From positions 1 to 10,631 of the forward strand of contig JAGLNZ010000096.1 in the NCBI GenBank assembly GCA_023139225.1: a stretch of DNA of 10,631 nucleotides, read 5' to 3'. Positions 1-6,815 of this stretch are shown here, in pieces. The notes beneath the pieces are model-generated. The model was not told the origin of the DNA. It worked only from the letters and a program-made list of their open reading frames with translations, and did not search any database. The stretch's first letter is position 1, and every line of letters starts with the position of its first letter. A program made the translations under genes and the position numbers. The DNA is from Desulfobacula sp. Its GTDB lineage: Bacteria; Desulfobacterota; Desulfobacteria; Desulfobacterales; Desulfobacteraceae.

Positions 1-54
1 CGTAGAAAAGACTCTGCATATTGTATAGGTCGGCAAATTGAACCTTTTAAGAAT

Positions 55-369
55 TTATTTTTGATTGACACCTTGAATACGCTTTGCAGCATCTTTATAC
101 ACTTTCATACTTTCCCGTTTCCCCACAGCAATGATCTGTACCATTATTGTTTTATCAGAAAATTTGTAAACAATCCTAATTCTTTTCTTATCAGCATAAA
201 TTTTTCGATACCCTGATAAATCCAATCCCTGTTTATTGCCAAGTTCCCGGCCAAGGCCGGGTGTCAATGATAGCTTTTTGATTTGTTTGAAAACAAGGAG
301 GCGCACTTGATTATCCAGCTTTTCGACTTCCCTGGCTGCATCAGGGTGAAAAAGTATTTTATAATTCAT
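55..369 (-). CDS. RelE/ParE-family toxin of a type II toxin-antitoxin pair
   Basis: A 104-aa protein with the size and layout of RelE/ParE-superfamily toxins: an N-terminal beta strand (YKILFHPDA, residues 3-11), two helices (about 10-35), then a basic sheet region. The segment around residues 43-69 (LGNK, DLSGYRKIYADKKRIRIVY) and the later AVGKRE (81-86) are typical of the RelE-like subgroup annotated as mRNA interferases. Family members usually cleave mRNA at the ribosome; ParE members poison gyrase, and sequence alone does not fully separate the two. Basic residues Lys61, Lys62, Arg63 and Arg65 are candidates for RNA contact. The start ATG lies inside the last codons of the antitoxin gene (11-nt overlap), so the two are translationally coupled. 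No truncation is visible. Confidence 0.9.
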   Translation of the reverse strand: MNYKILFHPDAAREVEKLDNQVRLLVFKQIKKLSLTPGLGRELGNKQGLDLSGYRKIYADKKRIRIVYKFSDKTIMVQIIAVGKRESMKVYKDAAKRIQGVNQK

Positions 370-658
370 CGTAATTCAAACCCTGATCAGCTAATATTTG
401 ATCAAAGTCAATATACGCTTCCAAGGGGGTTTTTTCTCTTTTTTCCACTGTTTTATAAATTTGAAGATGCTCGAAGGTATCCATAATTTCATAAATTCTT
501 TCATATTCATCTATGGATAATATTACTGCTTCCAATTTATTTTTTCTCATAACAACAATTTTGGTGTTTTCCTTTTTTTTGATGCTGTCAAGAACAGAGC
601 TGAAGTTTCGGACAATCTCACTTGAACTCATCAATTCCTTCCTTGTATATGCAGGCAT
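359..658 (-). CDS. Phd/YefM-family antitoxin
   Basis: A 99-aa protein with a Phd/YefM-type N-terminal DNA-binding and dimerisation domain: the SSSEIVRNFSSVLDSI helix (11-26), the strand KIVVMRKNKLEAVILS (33-48) and the EYERIYE helix (51-57). The C-terminal part (about 60-99) is acidic and probably wraps the toxin to neutralise it. Such antitoxins also repress their own promoter as dimers, with the toxin as co-repressor. The chosen ATG has a strong Shine-Dalgarno (GGAGG, 5 nt upstream). An internal ATG at Met10 also has an AAGGAAGG-like site and matches where many homologues begin, so the first nine residues are less certain. Antitoxin-first order with an overlapping toxin is the standard layout. 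Confidence 0.9.
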   Translation of the reverse strand: MPAYTRKELMSSSEIVRNFSSVLDSIKKKENTKIVVMRKNKLEAVILSIDEYERIYEIMDTFEHLQIYKTVEKREKTPLEAYIDFDQILADQGLNYDEL

Positions 659-672
659 GACTCCCTCCGTTT

Positions 673-692
673 ATTTTAACATGTACTTAAAA
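673..692 (-). promoter_or_regulatory. Candidate extended -10 promoter and overlapping operator for the toxin-antitoxin operon
   Basis: On the minus strand, TGTTAAAAT (681-673) matches an extended -10 (TGnTATAAT with one mismatch); no good -35 is seen. It overlaps an inverted repeat, TTTTAA-N7-TTAAAA (674-692), a reasonable size and position for a Phd/YefM autorepressor site. The predicted transcription start, near 666, would leave only about 8 nt before the first ATG. That either favours the internal Met10 start or weakens the promoter call. Confidence 0.35.
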
Positions 693-731
693 ATGACTTT
701 AATTACATATTAAAACATGGCATAGAATAAA

Positions 732-1931
732 TCAATTTATTTTATTAATGATGTGGTCGATCAGGATATCAGCAACCTTACTCTTGTCCATTAAAGGAAT
801 ATCAACAAATGAGCCGTCCTTAAAAAAAAGCTTTACCTTGTTGGTATCTGCCTTGAAACCAGAATCAGATGATCCCACCAGGTTGGCAGCAATCATATCA
901 AGATTTTTCTTTTCAATTTTCAACAATGCATTTTTTTCAAGATCATTGGTTTCTGCAGCAAACCCGACCAGGAATTGATCTTTTTTCTTTTTTTCCCCGA
1001 TGAGTTTTAAAATATCGAGATTTTGGGTCATTGAAACAAAAAGATCTTTATTATTATCTTTTTTCTTTATTTTGCTTGTTTTAGGATCTATGGGTTTATA
1101 ATCGGCTACCGCCGCCACCTTGATAATAATATCTGCCTGATCAAGATTGGCAAGCATTTGTTCGGCCATCTCTTCACAGGTTTGAACATCAATGCGCTCA
1201 ACGCCTACAGGCGATTCAAGACTGACAGGGCCTGACACGAGAGTTACCTGCCCTCCTCTCTTTTCAGCTGCCCCGGCAATGGCATATCCCATTTTCCCGG
1301 ACGAATGATTGCTGACAAATCTGACAGGATCTATAGCTTCAACCGTTGGGCCTGCTGAAACAAGAATTTTCTTGCCGTTTAAATCCTTTTTAGTAAACAT
1401 GGCCAGCACTCTGTCAAAAATAAACCAGGGATCAGGCAGCCTTCCTGCTCCCACAGCTTTGCAAGCCAGAACGCCTGAATCAGGATCAAGAATATGCCAT
1501 CCGTCCTTTTCAAGGATATCAAGATTTCTTTGAACCCGAATATTCTGGTACATATCCGTGTTCATTGATGGACAGACCATGACAGGACAGGTGACAGCAA
1601 GAAGTGTGGTGGACAGTGCATCATCTGCAATACCATGGGAAAGCTTTGCAATAATATTTGCGGTTGCAGGGGCAACAATAACAGCATCCGCCCTTGTTGC
1701 AAGATCAATATGCTTTACGGAAGATTCAGTATCAAAGAAAAGATCCGATAAAACCAAATTATCAGATAAAACTTCAAATGTTGTTTTACCCACAAATTTT
1801 TGTGCGCTGGCTGTCATTATAACATTTACGTTGGCACCGGCTTTTTTTAAAAATCTTAGAAGCTCGACCGACTTGTACGCAGCAATCCCGCCTGACACCC
1901 CGAGAAGGATATGTTTATTTTTAAGCTCCAT
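732..1931 (-). CDS. coaBC: Bifunctional phosphopantothenoylcysteine decarboxylase / phosphopantothenate-cysteine ligase (CoaBC, Dfp)
   Basis: This cytosolic enzyme carries out two steps of coenzyme A synthesis: ligation of 4'-phosphopantothenate to cysteine, then FMN-dependent decarboxylation to 4'-phosphopantetheine. At 399 aa it has the usual length. N-terminal CoaC domain (about 5-180): flavoprotein start GVSGGIAAYK (11-20), catalytic His74 in KHIDL, PATAN (88-92), the PSMNTDM substrate motif (121-127), and the flap LACKAVGAGR with Cys157. C-terminal CoaB domain (about 185-399): GPTVEAIDPVR (194-204), SNHSSGKMG (207-215) with Asn208 at the place of E. coli Asn210, AAVADYKP (273-280), and the lysine-rich segment 287-290 near the conserved CoaB lysine. 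All key residues are present, so it should be active. The ATG overlaps the stop of the upstream lipoprotein gene by one base (TAATG), which implies translational coupling. Confidence 0.97.
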   Translation of the reverse strand: MELKNKHILLGVSGGIAAYKSVELLRFLKKAGANVNVIMTASAQKFVGKTTFEVLSDNLVLSDLFFDTESSVKHIDLATRADAVIVAPATANIIAKLSHGIADDALSTTLLAVTCPVMVCPSMNTDMYQNIRVQRNLDILEKDGWHILDPDSGVLACKAVGAGRLPDPWFIFDRVLAMFTKKDLNGKKILVSAGPTVEAIDPVRFVSNHSSGKMGYAIAGAAEKRGGQVTLVSGPVSLESPVGVERIDVQTCEEMAEQMLANLDQADIIIKVAAVADYKPIDPKTSKIKKKDNNKDLFVSMTQNLDILKLIGEKKKKDQFLVGFAAETNDLEKNALLKIEKKNLDMIAANLVGSSDSGFKADTNKVKLFFKDGSFVDIPLMDKSKVADILIDHIINKIN

Positions 1932-2431
1932 TATTCTAACAGGCTTGACTCGGAAAGATCTGTCTCTCCTGAAACTGTCGGTGCCACACCGATCTCAACA
2001 TAGGTGTATATCTGCTCATCCCGAATGGTAATTACCGCAGTTCTGGAAGGTTTCTGAAATACCATAATGGTGGTGCCGGGGGATTTGATCTGACTGATGA
2101 CATTCCAATTATCTTTCTGCATATTATTGGAAAAAAAATTAAACAAAGACCGTCTTTCCACCCTTCCTTTCAGGGTAAGGATTCCCGAGGTAAACCCGGG
2201 TGTCAATATGACTACGGTTCTGTCTTTTACAATTTTCAATTCCATGGGAATCAATACATCTTCAAAGTCATAATAAACCGCCGTGGTTTTTCTGGATTTG
2301 GGCTGGTCGGCAGAGGACTCCCCTTCCGGTTTTTTTGAAAACGTATCACCAAGACATCCGGAAATAAAAAATGCCAGGAACACAACAACAACGATATTTG
2401 TAACAGGTCTAAGATTACATTTTACTTTCAT
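1931..2431 (-). CDS. Lipoprotein of unknown function, coupled to coaBC
   Basis: A 166-aa predicted lipoprotein. The signal peptide has a hydrophobic stretch (about 13-23) and lipobox ISGC, with lipidated Cys26. A short linker rich in Ser, Lys and Glu (27-47) follows, then a compact alpha/beta domain (about 52-155) containing YYDFEDVLIPMEL (53-65), a helix with FNFFSNNMQKDNW (96-108) and the strand TTIMVFQKPSRTAVITI (119-135). I recognise the style from small deltaproteobacterial lipoproteins but cannot name a function. Residue +2 is Leu rather than Asp, which by the enterobacterial rule would favour the outer membrane. The ATG has an excellent AGGAGG site and a candidate sigma70 promoter upstream. 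The 1-bp overlap with coaBC places it first in a lipoprotein-coaBC operon. Confidence 0.85.
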   Translation of the reverse strand: MKVKCNLRPVTNIVVVVFLAFFISGCLGDTFSKKPEGESSADQPKSRKTTAVYYDFEDVLIPMELKIVKDRTVVILTPGFTSGILTLKGRVERRSLFNFFSNNMQKDNWNVISQIKSPGTTIMVFQKPSRTAVITIRDEQIYTYVEIGVAPTVSGETDLSESSLLE

Positions 2432-2478
2432 TTTTCCTCCTAAAAGCCAAGGGTTTCAATTTGTATTAAGAATAATAT

Positions 2479-2507
2479 CTTCTAAAACTATTTATTTAAA
2501 ATGTCAA
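2479..2507 (-). promoter_or_regulatory. Candidate sigma70 promoter for lipoprotein-coaBC
   Basis: On the minus strand there is a perfect -35 TTGACA (2507-2502), a 17-nt spacer and TAGAAG (2484-2479; 4 of 6 to TATAAT). Transcription would start near 2472, giving a leader of about 41 nt that contains AGGAGG just before the ATG at 2431. It lies in the 114-bp gap after the upstream GT-C gene, separating this operon from the pilin cluster. Confidence 0.55.
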
Positions 2508-2545
2508 TTGTGAGATTTGAAGCACAAGGATGATTAATATCCGGT

Positions 2546-4273
2546 TTATTTGTTAGATTTTGACGACATGTACTTTGCAGCTCTTGACTTGGGAAATTTT
2601 TCGATCAACATTATTGAGTGTTTTTTAATATTACTCTCATCATTCAGGCTCTCAAATATTCCAATAAGATTTAAAAAATCTTCGGGTTTCGGGTCTTTCT
2701 TATATGCAAGCTGATAACAATTAATCAGCAATCTGGTATATTTATCTTCTTTAAGAGACTCATCTTTAATTATCTGCTTTAAAATCCCTGCTGCCTGATA
2801 ACAATTTTGTCTTTCTGAATTGATTTTAAGCGCTTCTTGAATTAGGTTATATGCCCTATTGTATTTAAACTTATCTGCTTCATCCTGAGCGACAATCAAC
2901 AGTGAAAAATCCCTCCATTCGCTATCCTTTGAATGCTTCACTGCTATTTTAAAAAACGGCAACCCCTTTTCCGAGCCCAGGACAGATCCATATTTGTACA
3001 GCACTTTTCCATGTGTTGGATTTTTATTATAAGTATCTTCCCAAAGGCTTACCTTATCCTTCCAGACATTGATTCTTTGAATGGACCCAACACTGAAAAT
3101 AATCAATATCGAAAACGCAATTGCTTTTATAATATTCGCCTTTTCCGGAAATCTTAAACAATTTCTATAAAATAACTCACCTGAAAAAAGACAGATCACG
3201 GGGACTGACAAATAAAGATATCTTTCTGCTAACCGTGTCCAGGCAACATCAGCAAGCGCAACAGGCAAGGCAGGAAAAAAAGAGATGATCATCAATAAAA
3301 TCCAAAAGGGATAATAAAACTTCCTTTTTAAGATAAGAGCCGTGTTTATTATCCCGATAATGGCAAAAAGCATTGAATATATTACCAGATTGATCTGTGA
3401 GATAGCAAAATTCAAGGGAAAGGGACAAACAAGTTTTTTTAAATAAAATGCTATGACAGCCGGTAAAGTAAAAAAACTGGAGATCATTTGCGATCTTATT
3501 GAGTCTCCTTCCTGAATGTGCAGTCCCGGAACAGAAACAGATTGAATTTGTTCCTGAACATGAAATAAACCGAATCCTGAGAATCTTAAATAAAAATATA
3601 CAAACAGGGGAACACTTAAGATACCAGCCCATTTTAGTGCTCTTAGCAATGACACTTTAAACCCTTTGGAGGGATAACTCGCAACAAATTCGGATAGAAT
3701 AATGATAATGAATATGCAAATGGCATTTTCCTTGGCAAGCAGGCCTAACAAGAAAAATATGGAGATAAGAAACGGTTTAAATTTTATTTTTGAAATATAA
3801 AAAAGAAAAACTGTTAAAGAAAAAAAAGTGGACAGGATGTCAGTTCTTCCGGATATCCAGGCAACCGATTCTATTGTTAACGGATTTAACGCAAACGCAA
3901 TTGCCAGGAAAAAAGCAAAAATTTCAGATCGGGGTTTACCATTAAAAAAAGTTAGTGCAATAAAGTAAAAAACAAGGGCATTAATTAGATGGAAAACTAT
4001 ATTTGTCAGATGATACCCTGAATATTCAAATGCCCATATTTTATAGTCAATGATGAAAGACAGCATGAGTAGTGGCCGGTAATACCTTTCTAACCTGTCT
4101 GGCCAGAACAGGGCTTTGACCAAATGGTTTCCGCCATGATTATTCAGATCCATGATCATAGTTGTATCATCAAGATCAATGACATTTGAATCTAAGGCGG
4201 GATAAAAAACAATCAAACATATTCCAATGATCAAAAGAACTGCAATATATTTTTTGTAAATTAGCTCAAGCAT
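2546..4273 (-). CDS. Polytopic GT-C glycosyltransferase with C-terminal TPR-like region (TMTC/PMT-like)
   Basis: A 575-aa protein with about ten or more hydrophobic helices over residues 8-400, then a soluble helical tail (about 415-575) resembling degenerate TPRs. GT-C hallmarks: an acidic pair in the first extracytoplasmic loop (DLDD, 33-36) after the first helix, AWISGRTDILSTFF (138-151), LLAKENAI (178-185), and AERYLYLSVP (349-358), the last typical of TMTC-type and bacterial TPR/PMT-like proteins. W-KDKVSLWEDTYNKNP (404-419) marks the change from membrane to TPR part. Family members move a sugar from a lipid-phosphate donor to protein or glycan on the outer face of the inner membrane. 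Here the pilin cluster suggests pilin or a surface glycan as acceptor, but this is inference. It is last in the ABC operon, 19 nt after the TPR gene. No clear ribosome binding site precedes the ATG, but a later Met would remove the first helix. Confidence 0.82.
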   Translation of the reverse strand: MLELIYKKYIAVLLIIGICLIVFYPALDSNVIDLDDTTMIMDLNNHGGNHLVKALFWPDRLERYYRPLLMLSFIIDYKIWAFEYSGYHLTNIVFHLINALVFYFIALTFFNGKPRSEIFAFFLAIAFALNPLTIESVAWISGRTDILSTFFSLTVFLFYISKIKFKPFLISIFFLLGLLAKENAICIFIIIILSEFVASYPSKGFKVSLLRALKWAGILSVPLFVYFYLRFSGFGLFHVQEQIQSVSVPGLHIQEGDSIRSQMISSFFTLPAVIAFYLKKLVCPFPLNFAISQINLVIYSMLFAIIGIINTALILKRKFYYPFWILLMIISFFPALPVALADVAWTRLAERYLYLSVPVICLFSGELFYRNCLRFPEKANIIKAIAFSILIIFSVGSIQRINVWKDKVSLWEDTYNKNPTHGKVLYKYGSVLGSEKGLPFFKIAVKHSKDSEWRDFSLLIVAQDEADKFKYNRAYNLIQEALKINSERQNCYQAAGILKQIIKDESLKEDKYTRLLINCYQLAYKKDPKPEDFLNLIGIFESLNDESNIKKHSIMLIEKFPKSRAAKYMSSKSNK

Positions 4274-4292
4274 AAAAATTTAGATTATTTAT

Positions 4293-5135
4293 TTAATAAG
4301 GTAACATTTTGCTTGTTGTATATACGCGCCCGTTCTGCATGATCATAAATTTCCCTTTATAAGGATCATCAGGAATTTTATCTATCAATCCTGATGTAAC
4401 AAGCTTTTTAAGTGATTCAGGATATTTTTTGTAAACAGAATGGTATAAAGTTACTTTATTTTCAAGATACTCAAGAATTTCAAGTGTGGCAATTCTCAAT
4501 TCAAATTCTTTTTTGGCTTTTTTATCCTTGGTATTTTTAAGCATCTCCTTTAAAAAAACGATTCCATTCCTGTGTTGAAATGAATAAAGAGAAAGCCTTG
4601 CAGCAAGGCTCGCAATATAATAGGGGCATCCTGGAAGCTTTGAGGCTTCCATAAGGTACTTGCTTGCCTTTTTATTGTCCTTTAAAAAATAATAATAATT
4701 AAATCCAATATAGTATGGCGGGTAATAATCATTTTCCCTGTATTTTCTTGCCTTTTCAAGGATTTTGTTTGCATCTTGCGCCCTTCCGCTCCATGCTAAA
4801 AACATCTCTGAAAAAAGATAGGCATCCCAGTAGTAGGGATCAAGATCAGTTATCGCATTCAAAGACTGATATGTATAATCCTGATACCTTGGATCATTTT
4901 TTGAAATATCTTCAATTCTCCCCCCCATGAAGGCCATAAATTTGAAAAGGAGAAAGTCAGAAACAAGCCCCTTAAATTCCAGAGAAACAGGACCTGTAAA
5001 CTGAGAAGGAAGTGTATAGTCCATAAAATTATGTTCTAAAAAAATCTGACGTTCCTGTTTTAATTGAAAATGGAAAATGCCATAACAGAAAATACAAACA
5101 AAAAGCAGGGTATATACTTTGAGTGCCCTGACCAT
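4293..5135 (-). CDS. Membrane-anchored TPR-like protein in the pilin cluster
   Basis: A 280-aa protein with one N-terminal membrane anchor (about 7-24), the rest probably periplasmic. Residues 85-215 are helical pairs with a TPR flavour: DLDPYYWDAYLFSEMFLAW (98-116), ANKILEKARKYRENDYYPPYY (from 122) and KKASKYLMEASKLPG (155-169). TPRs usually serve as protein docking surfaces. The last 45 residues (KYPESLKKLVTSGLIDKIP then DDPYKGKF and NGRVYTTS) recall the C-terminal part of type II secretion pseudopilins such as GspG, with a yP-L-L-G-iP-DP-G pattern; this is a resemblance, not a firm domain call. The ATG overlaps the permease stop (TGATG) and has a GGGAG site upstream. Its place between an ABC-2 permease and a GT-C enzyme suggests an accessory or scaffold role. 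A similar TPR-type gene lies near pilA in Geobacter, as I recall. Confidence 0.75.
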   Translation of the reverse strand: MVRALKVYTLLFVCIFCYGIFHFQLKQERQIFLEHNFMDYTLPSQFTGPVSLEFKGLVSDFLLFKFMAFMGGRIEDISKNDPRYQDYTYQSLNAITDLDPYYWDAYLFSEMFLAWSGRAQDANKILEKARKYRENDYYPPYYIGFNYYYFLKDNKKASKYLMEASKLPGCPYYIASLAARLSLYSFQHRNGIVFLKEMLKNTKDKKAKKEFELRIATLEILEYLENKVTLYHSVYKKYPESLKKLVTSGLIDKIPDDPYKGKFMIMQNGRVYTTSKMLPY

Positions 5136-5947
5136 CAGGTGATCTCCCTTTTATTAAAAATCAGGGATGCGAAAAAGAGCAGTAAAATAGTATATATTGC
5201 GCTGTAACCGATAAGGGCCATGGTATGTTCCATGGGTAAAAATTTACCATGACTCGCCAGGGTCTTTATATCAAATGCTGAAAAATTCGGGAAAATATAT
5301 TGGGCGATATCAATGATCCATTGATTGATCTGGGGGAGTTGTTCTGCCATGGCTTCTTTTTTAAAAAATTGCATCACCTCCTCTATGGTCTGTCCGGTGA
5401 TGTAGGTGGCAATGGTAAATAAAAGGACTAGAAAAGAACTGGTTGAAATAGAACTGAAAAATATTACAACCGCATTTAAAACAAAAAACATTAATATTTC
5501 ATAAAAACATGCCTGGAGAAAACACGCCCATGAAAAATTCTTAAAATAAATTTGAGCATAAAATGATTTAACAAACCAGATAATGCCCGAGCTGACCATC
5601 AGAAGAATAAAAAGAGCGATAAACACCAGCAGTATTAATCCTAAATACTTGCCTATAATATATTCCGTTCTTGACAAAGGTTTGGAAAGAACACAATAAA
5701 TCGTTCTTTTGTCAATGTCTTTGGCCATCAGGTTAATATTGACAAAAAAGGTAAGTAACAGCCCTGCAAAAGCAATGGTTGAAAGATTCAGATCCACCAG
5801 GACCTTGCCGAGATCATAACCGAAAACACCCGTAAAAATTATGGTTGCAAACAGCATGACAAGCCCTATGATACATATGCCCATCAATGCCCGGTCCCTG
5901 ATCCCTTCTTTAAATGTGAGCCAGCTTAATGCTAAAATCCTGTTCAT
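5135..5947 (-). CDS. ABC-2 type transporter permease
   Basis: A 270-aa integral membrane protein of the ABC-2/NosY-like class. About six hydrophobic segments are visible (roughly 20-42, 54-76, 101-125, 140-165, 167-187 and 241-264). The cytoplasmic loop KDIDKRTIYCVLSKPLSR (76-93), followed by EYIIGKYLG, is the typical conserved segment contacting the ATPase. A larger loop (188-240) lies between helices 5 and 6, probably outside. The start codon overlaps the ATPase stop (ATGA), so the two form one transporter, presumably a homodimer with two ATPase subunits. The substrate cannot be read from sequence. ABC-2 systems export glycolipids or drugs, or act in membrane protein maturation. The pilin and glycosyltransferase neighbours point to a surface-structure role. 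Confidence 0.9.
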   Translation of the reverse strand: MNRILALSWLTFKEGIRDRALMGICIIGLVMLFATIIFTGVFGYDLGKVLVDLNLSTIAFAGLLLTFFVNINLMAKDIDKRTIYCVLSKPLSRTEYIIGKYLGLILLVFIALFILLMVSSGIIWFVKSFYAQIYFKNFSWACFLQACFYEILMFFVLNAVVIFFSSISTSSFLVLLFTIATYITGQTIEEVMQFFKKEAMAEQLPQINQWIIDIAQYIFPNFSAFDIKTLASHGKFLPMEHTMALIGYSAIYTILLLFFASLIFNKREIT

Positions 5948-6705
5948 TGTTCCACCCTGTTTTCCACAGTATCGATAAATATTTTTTCCAGCCAGCTGGT
6001 GCCTTTTTTTATGTTTTTATCCTGTTCTGAAAAAAATTGTTCCCTGTTTAGCATCTTTTTCAGCCGTCCCTTGTCCATGATGGCTATGCGGTCACAAAGT
6101 CTCTCTATATCATTGAGAATATGAGAACAGAAAATAATTGTTTTTCCCTTTTCCTTGAGATCAAGAACCAGATCAACTACTAACTTGCGTCCCAATGGAT
6201 CAAGGCCGGACATAGGTTCATCAAAAATAATGAGATCAGGATCATGCACCAGGGCAAAACAGATCCCCGCCCTCTGGGTCATGCCCTTGGAATAGGTCCT
6301 AAGGTGCCTTTTTCTGGCATGCTCCAGATTCATGATTTTAAGCAGATGATCAATGCTCGGCTGAATATTTTTTTTATTCATGCCGGAAGTTGTTGCACTG
6401 AATTTCATTAAATCTTCAGCAGAAAGATGGTCATAATAATAGGGGTTTTCAGGCAGATATCCCATATTGATCCTTGTTTCAGGCTCCATGGGAGATTTGC
6501 CTGCAATGGATATCGATCCTGAATCATATTTTATAAATCCCAGAACCATTTTTAAAAGCGTACTTTTCCCTGCGCCGTTGGGGCCCACTATTCCAAAAAT
6601 TTCACCGGACTTAACCGAAAGGTTCAGGTCAATCACGGCATGAACCTTTTTCCTGGTAAAGCTGGATATAAAACTCTTATTTATTTGTTCGAAATCGACA
6701 TTCAC
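5944..6705 (-). CDS. ABC transporter ATP-binding protein
   Basis: A 253-aa cytoplasmic ATPase with all nucleotide-binding motifs: Walker A GPNGAGKST (41-49), an LPEN segment at the Q-loop position (84-87; Glu where many have Gln, common in NatA/CcmA-like exporters), signature YSKGMTQR (138-145), Walker B LIIFDEP (158-164), D-loop SGLD (166-169) and switch His195 in FCSH. It pairs with the permease encoded next. The start is GTG (6705-6703), with a GGAG site about 10 nt upstream; nearby ATGs are out of frame. The gene begins about 24 nt after the T tract of an intrinsic terminator, so its expression probably depends on read-through or on a weak promoter at the end of the preceding gene. The signature motif is slightly divergent (YSKGM versus LSGGQ) but usual for this subfamily. 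Confidence 0.95.
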   Translation of the reverse strand: MNVDFEQINKSFISSFTRKKVHAVIDLNLSVKSGEIFGIVGPNGAGKSTLLKMVLGFIKYDSGSISIAGKSPMEPETRINMGYLPENPYYYDHLSAEDLMKFSATTSGMNKKNIQPSIDHLLKIMNLEHARKRHLRTYSKGMTQRAGICFALVHDPDLIIFDEPMSGLDPLGRKLVVDLVLDLKEKGKTIIFCSHILNDIERLCDRIAIMDKGRLKKMLNREQFFSEQDKNIKKGTSWLEKIFIDTVENRVEQ

Positions 6706-6728
6706 GATTTGTCATCTCCATATTAGAT

Positions 6729-6770
6729 AAAAAAAAAGGGATAGATTACTCTTACTGAATAATCTATCCC
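6729..6770 (-). terminator. Rho-independent terminator after the pilin/PilA-C-like pair
   Basis: An 11-bp perfect stem, GGGATAGATTA (6738-6748) with TAATCTATCCC (6760-6770), encloses an 11-nt loop. On the minus strand it is followed by nine uninterrupted T (6737-6729). It starts 45 nt after the stop of the small secreted protein gene and sits immediately before the ABC operon. The stem is GC-poor apart from the three G-C pairs at its base, so termination may be partial. There is no T tract on the plus-strand side, so it is directional. Confidence 0.9.
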
Positions 6771-6773
6771 GAT

Positions 6774-6804
6774 ATTTTAAACTAAATTTTCAGACAAAGG
6801 TCAA
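6774..6804 (-). promoter_or_regulatory. Weak candidate promoter for the ABC/TPR/GT-C operon
   Basis: On the minus strand TTGACC (6804-6799) is followed by TTTAAA after 17 nt (6781-6776) or TAAAAT after 19 nt (6779-6774). The predicted start, near 6768, falls inside the 5' arm of the terminator stem. Such a transcript would lack part of the stem and could escape termination. This is suggestive only: AT-rich sequence gives such matches by chance. Confidence 0.25.
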
Positions 6805-6815
6805 GAAAACAATGA

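Noticed and set aside
1..54. Possible gene end at the left edge
   Set aside because: No frame in these 54 bases gives a recognisable protein end, and plus-strand open frames merely run on opposite the toxin gene.
726..741. AT-rich inverted repeat (AATAAA...TTTATT) at the end of coaBC as a terminator
   Set aside because: The stem is only A-T pairs, overlaps the stop codon and has no proper T tract.
1558..2031. 157-codon open frame on the plus strand
   Set aside because: It lies opposite coaBC and the end of the lipoprotein gene, whose motifs are complete; its translation has no recognisable domain. A shadow frame.
2520..2545. GGAT...ATCC repeat after the GT-C gene as a terminator
   Set aside because: Only four paired bases before a mismatch and no T run; not a credible intrinsic terminator.
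3249..3632. 127-codon open frame on the minus strand
   Set aside because: It is in another frame inside the GT-C gene, which has a continuous family pattern over this region; the Cys/Phe-rich translation is a frame artefact.
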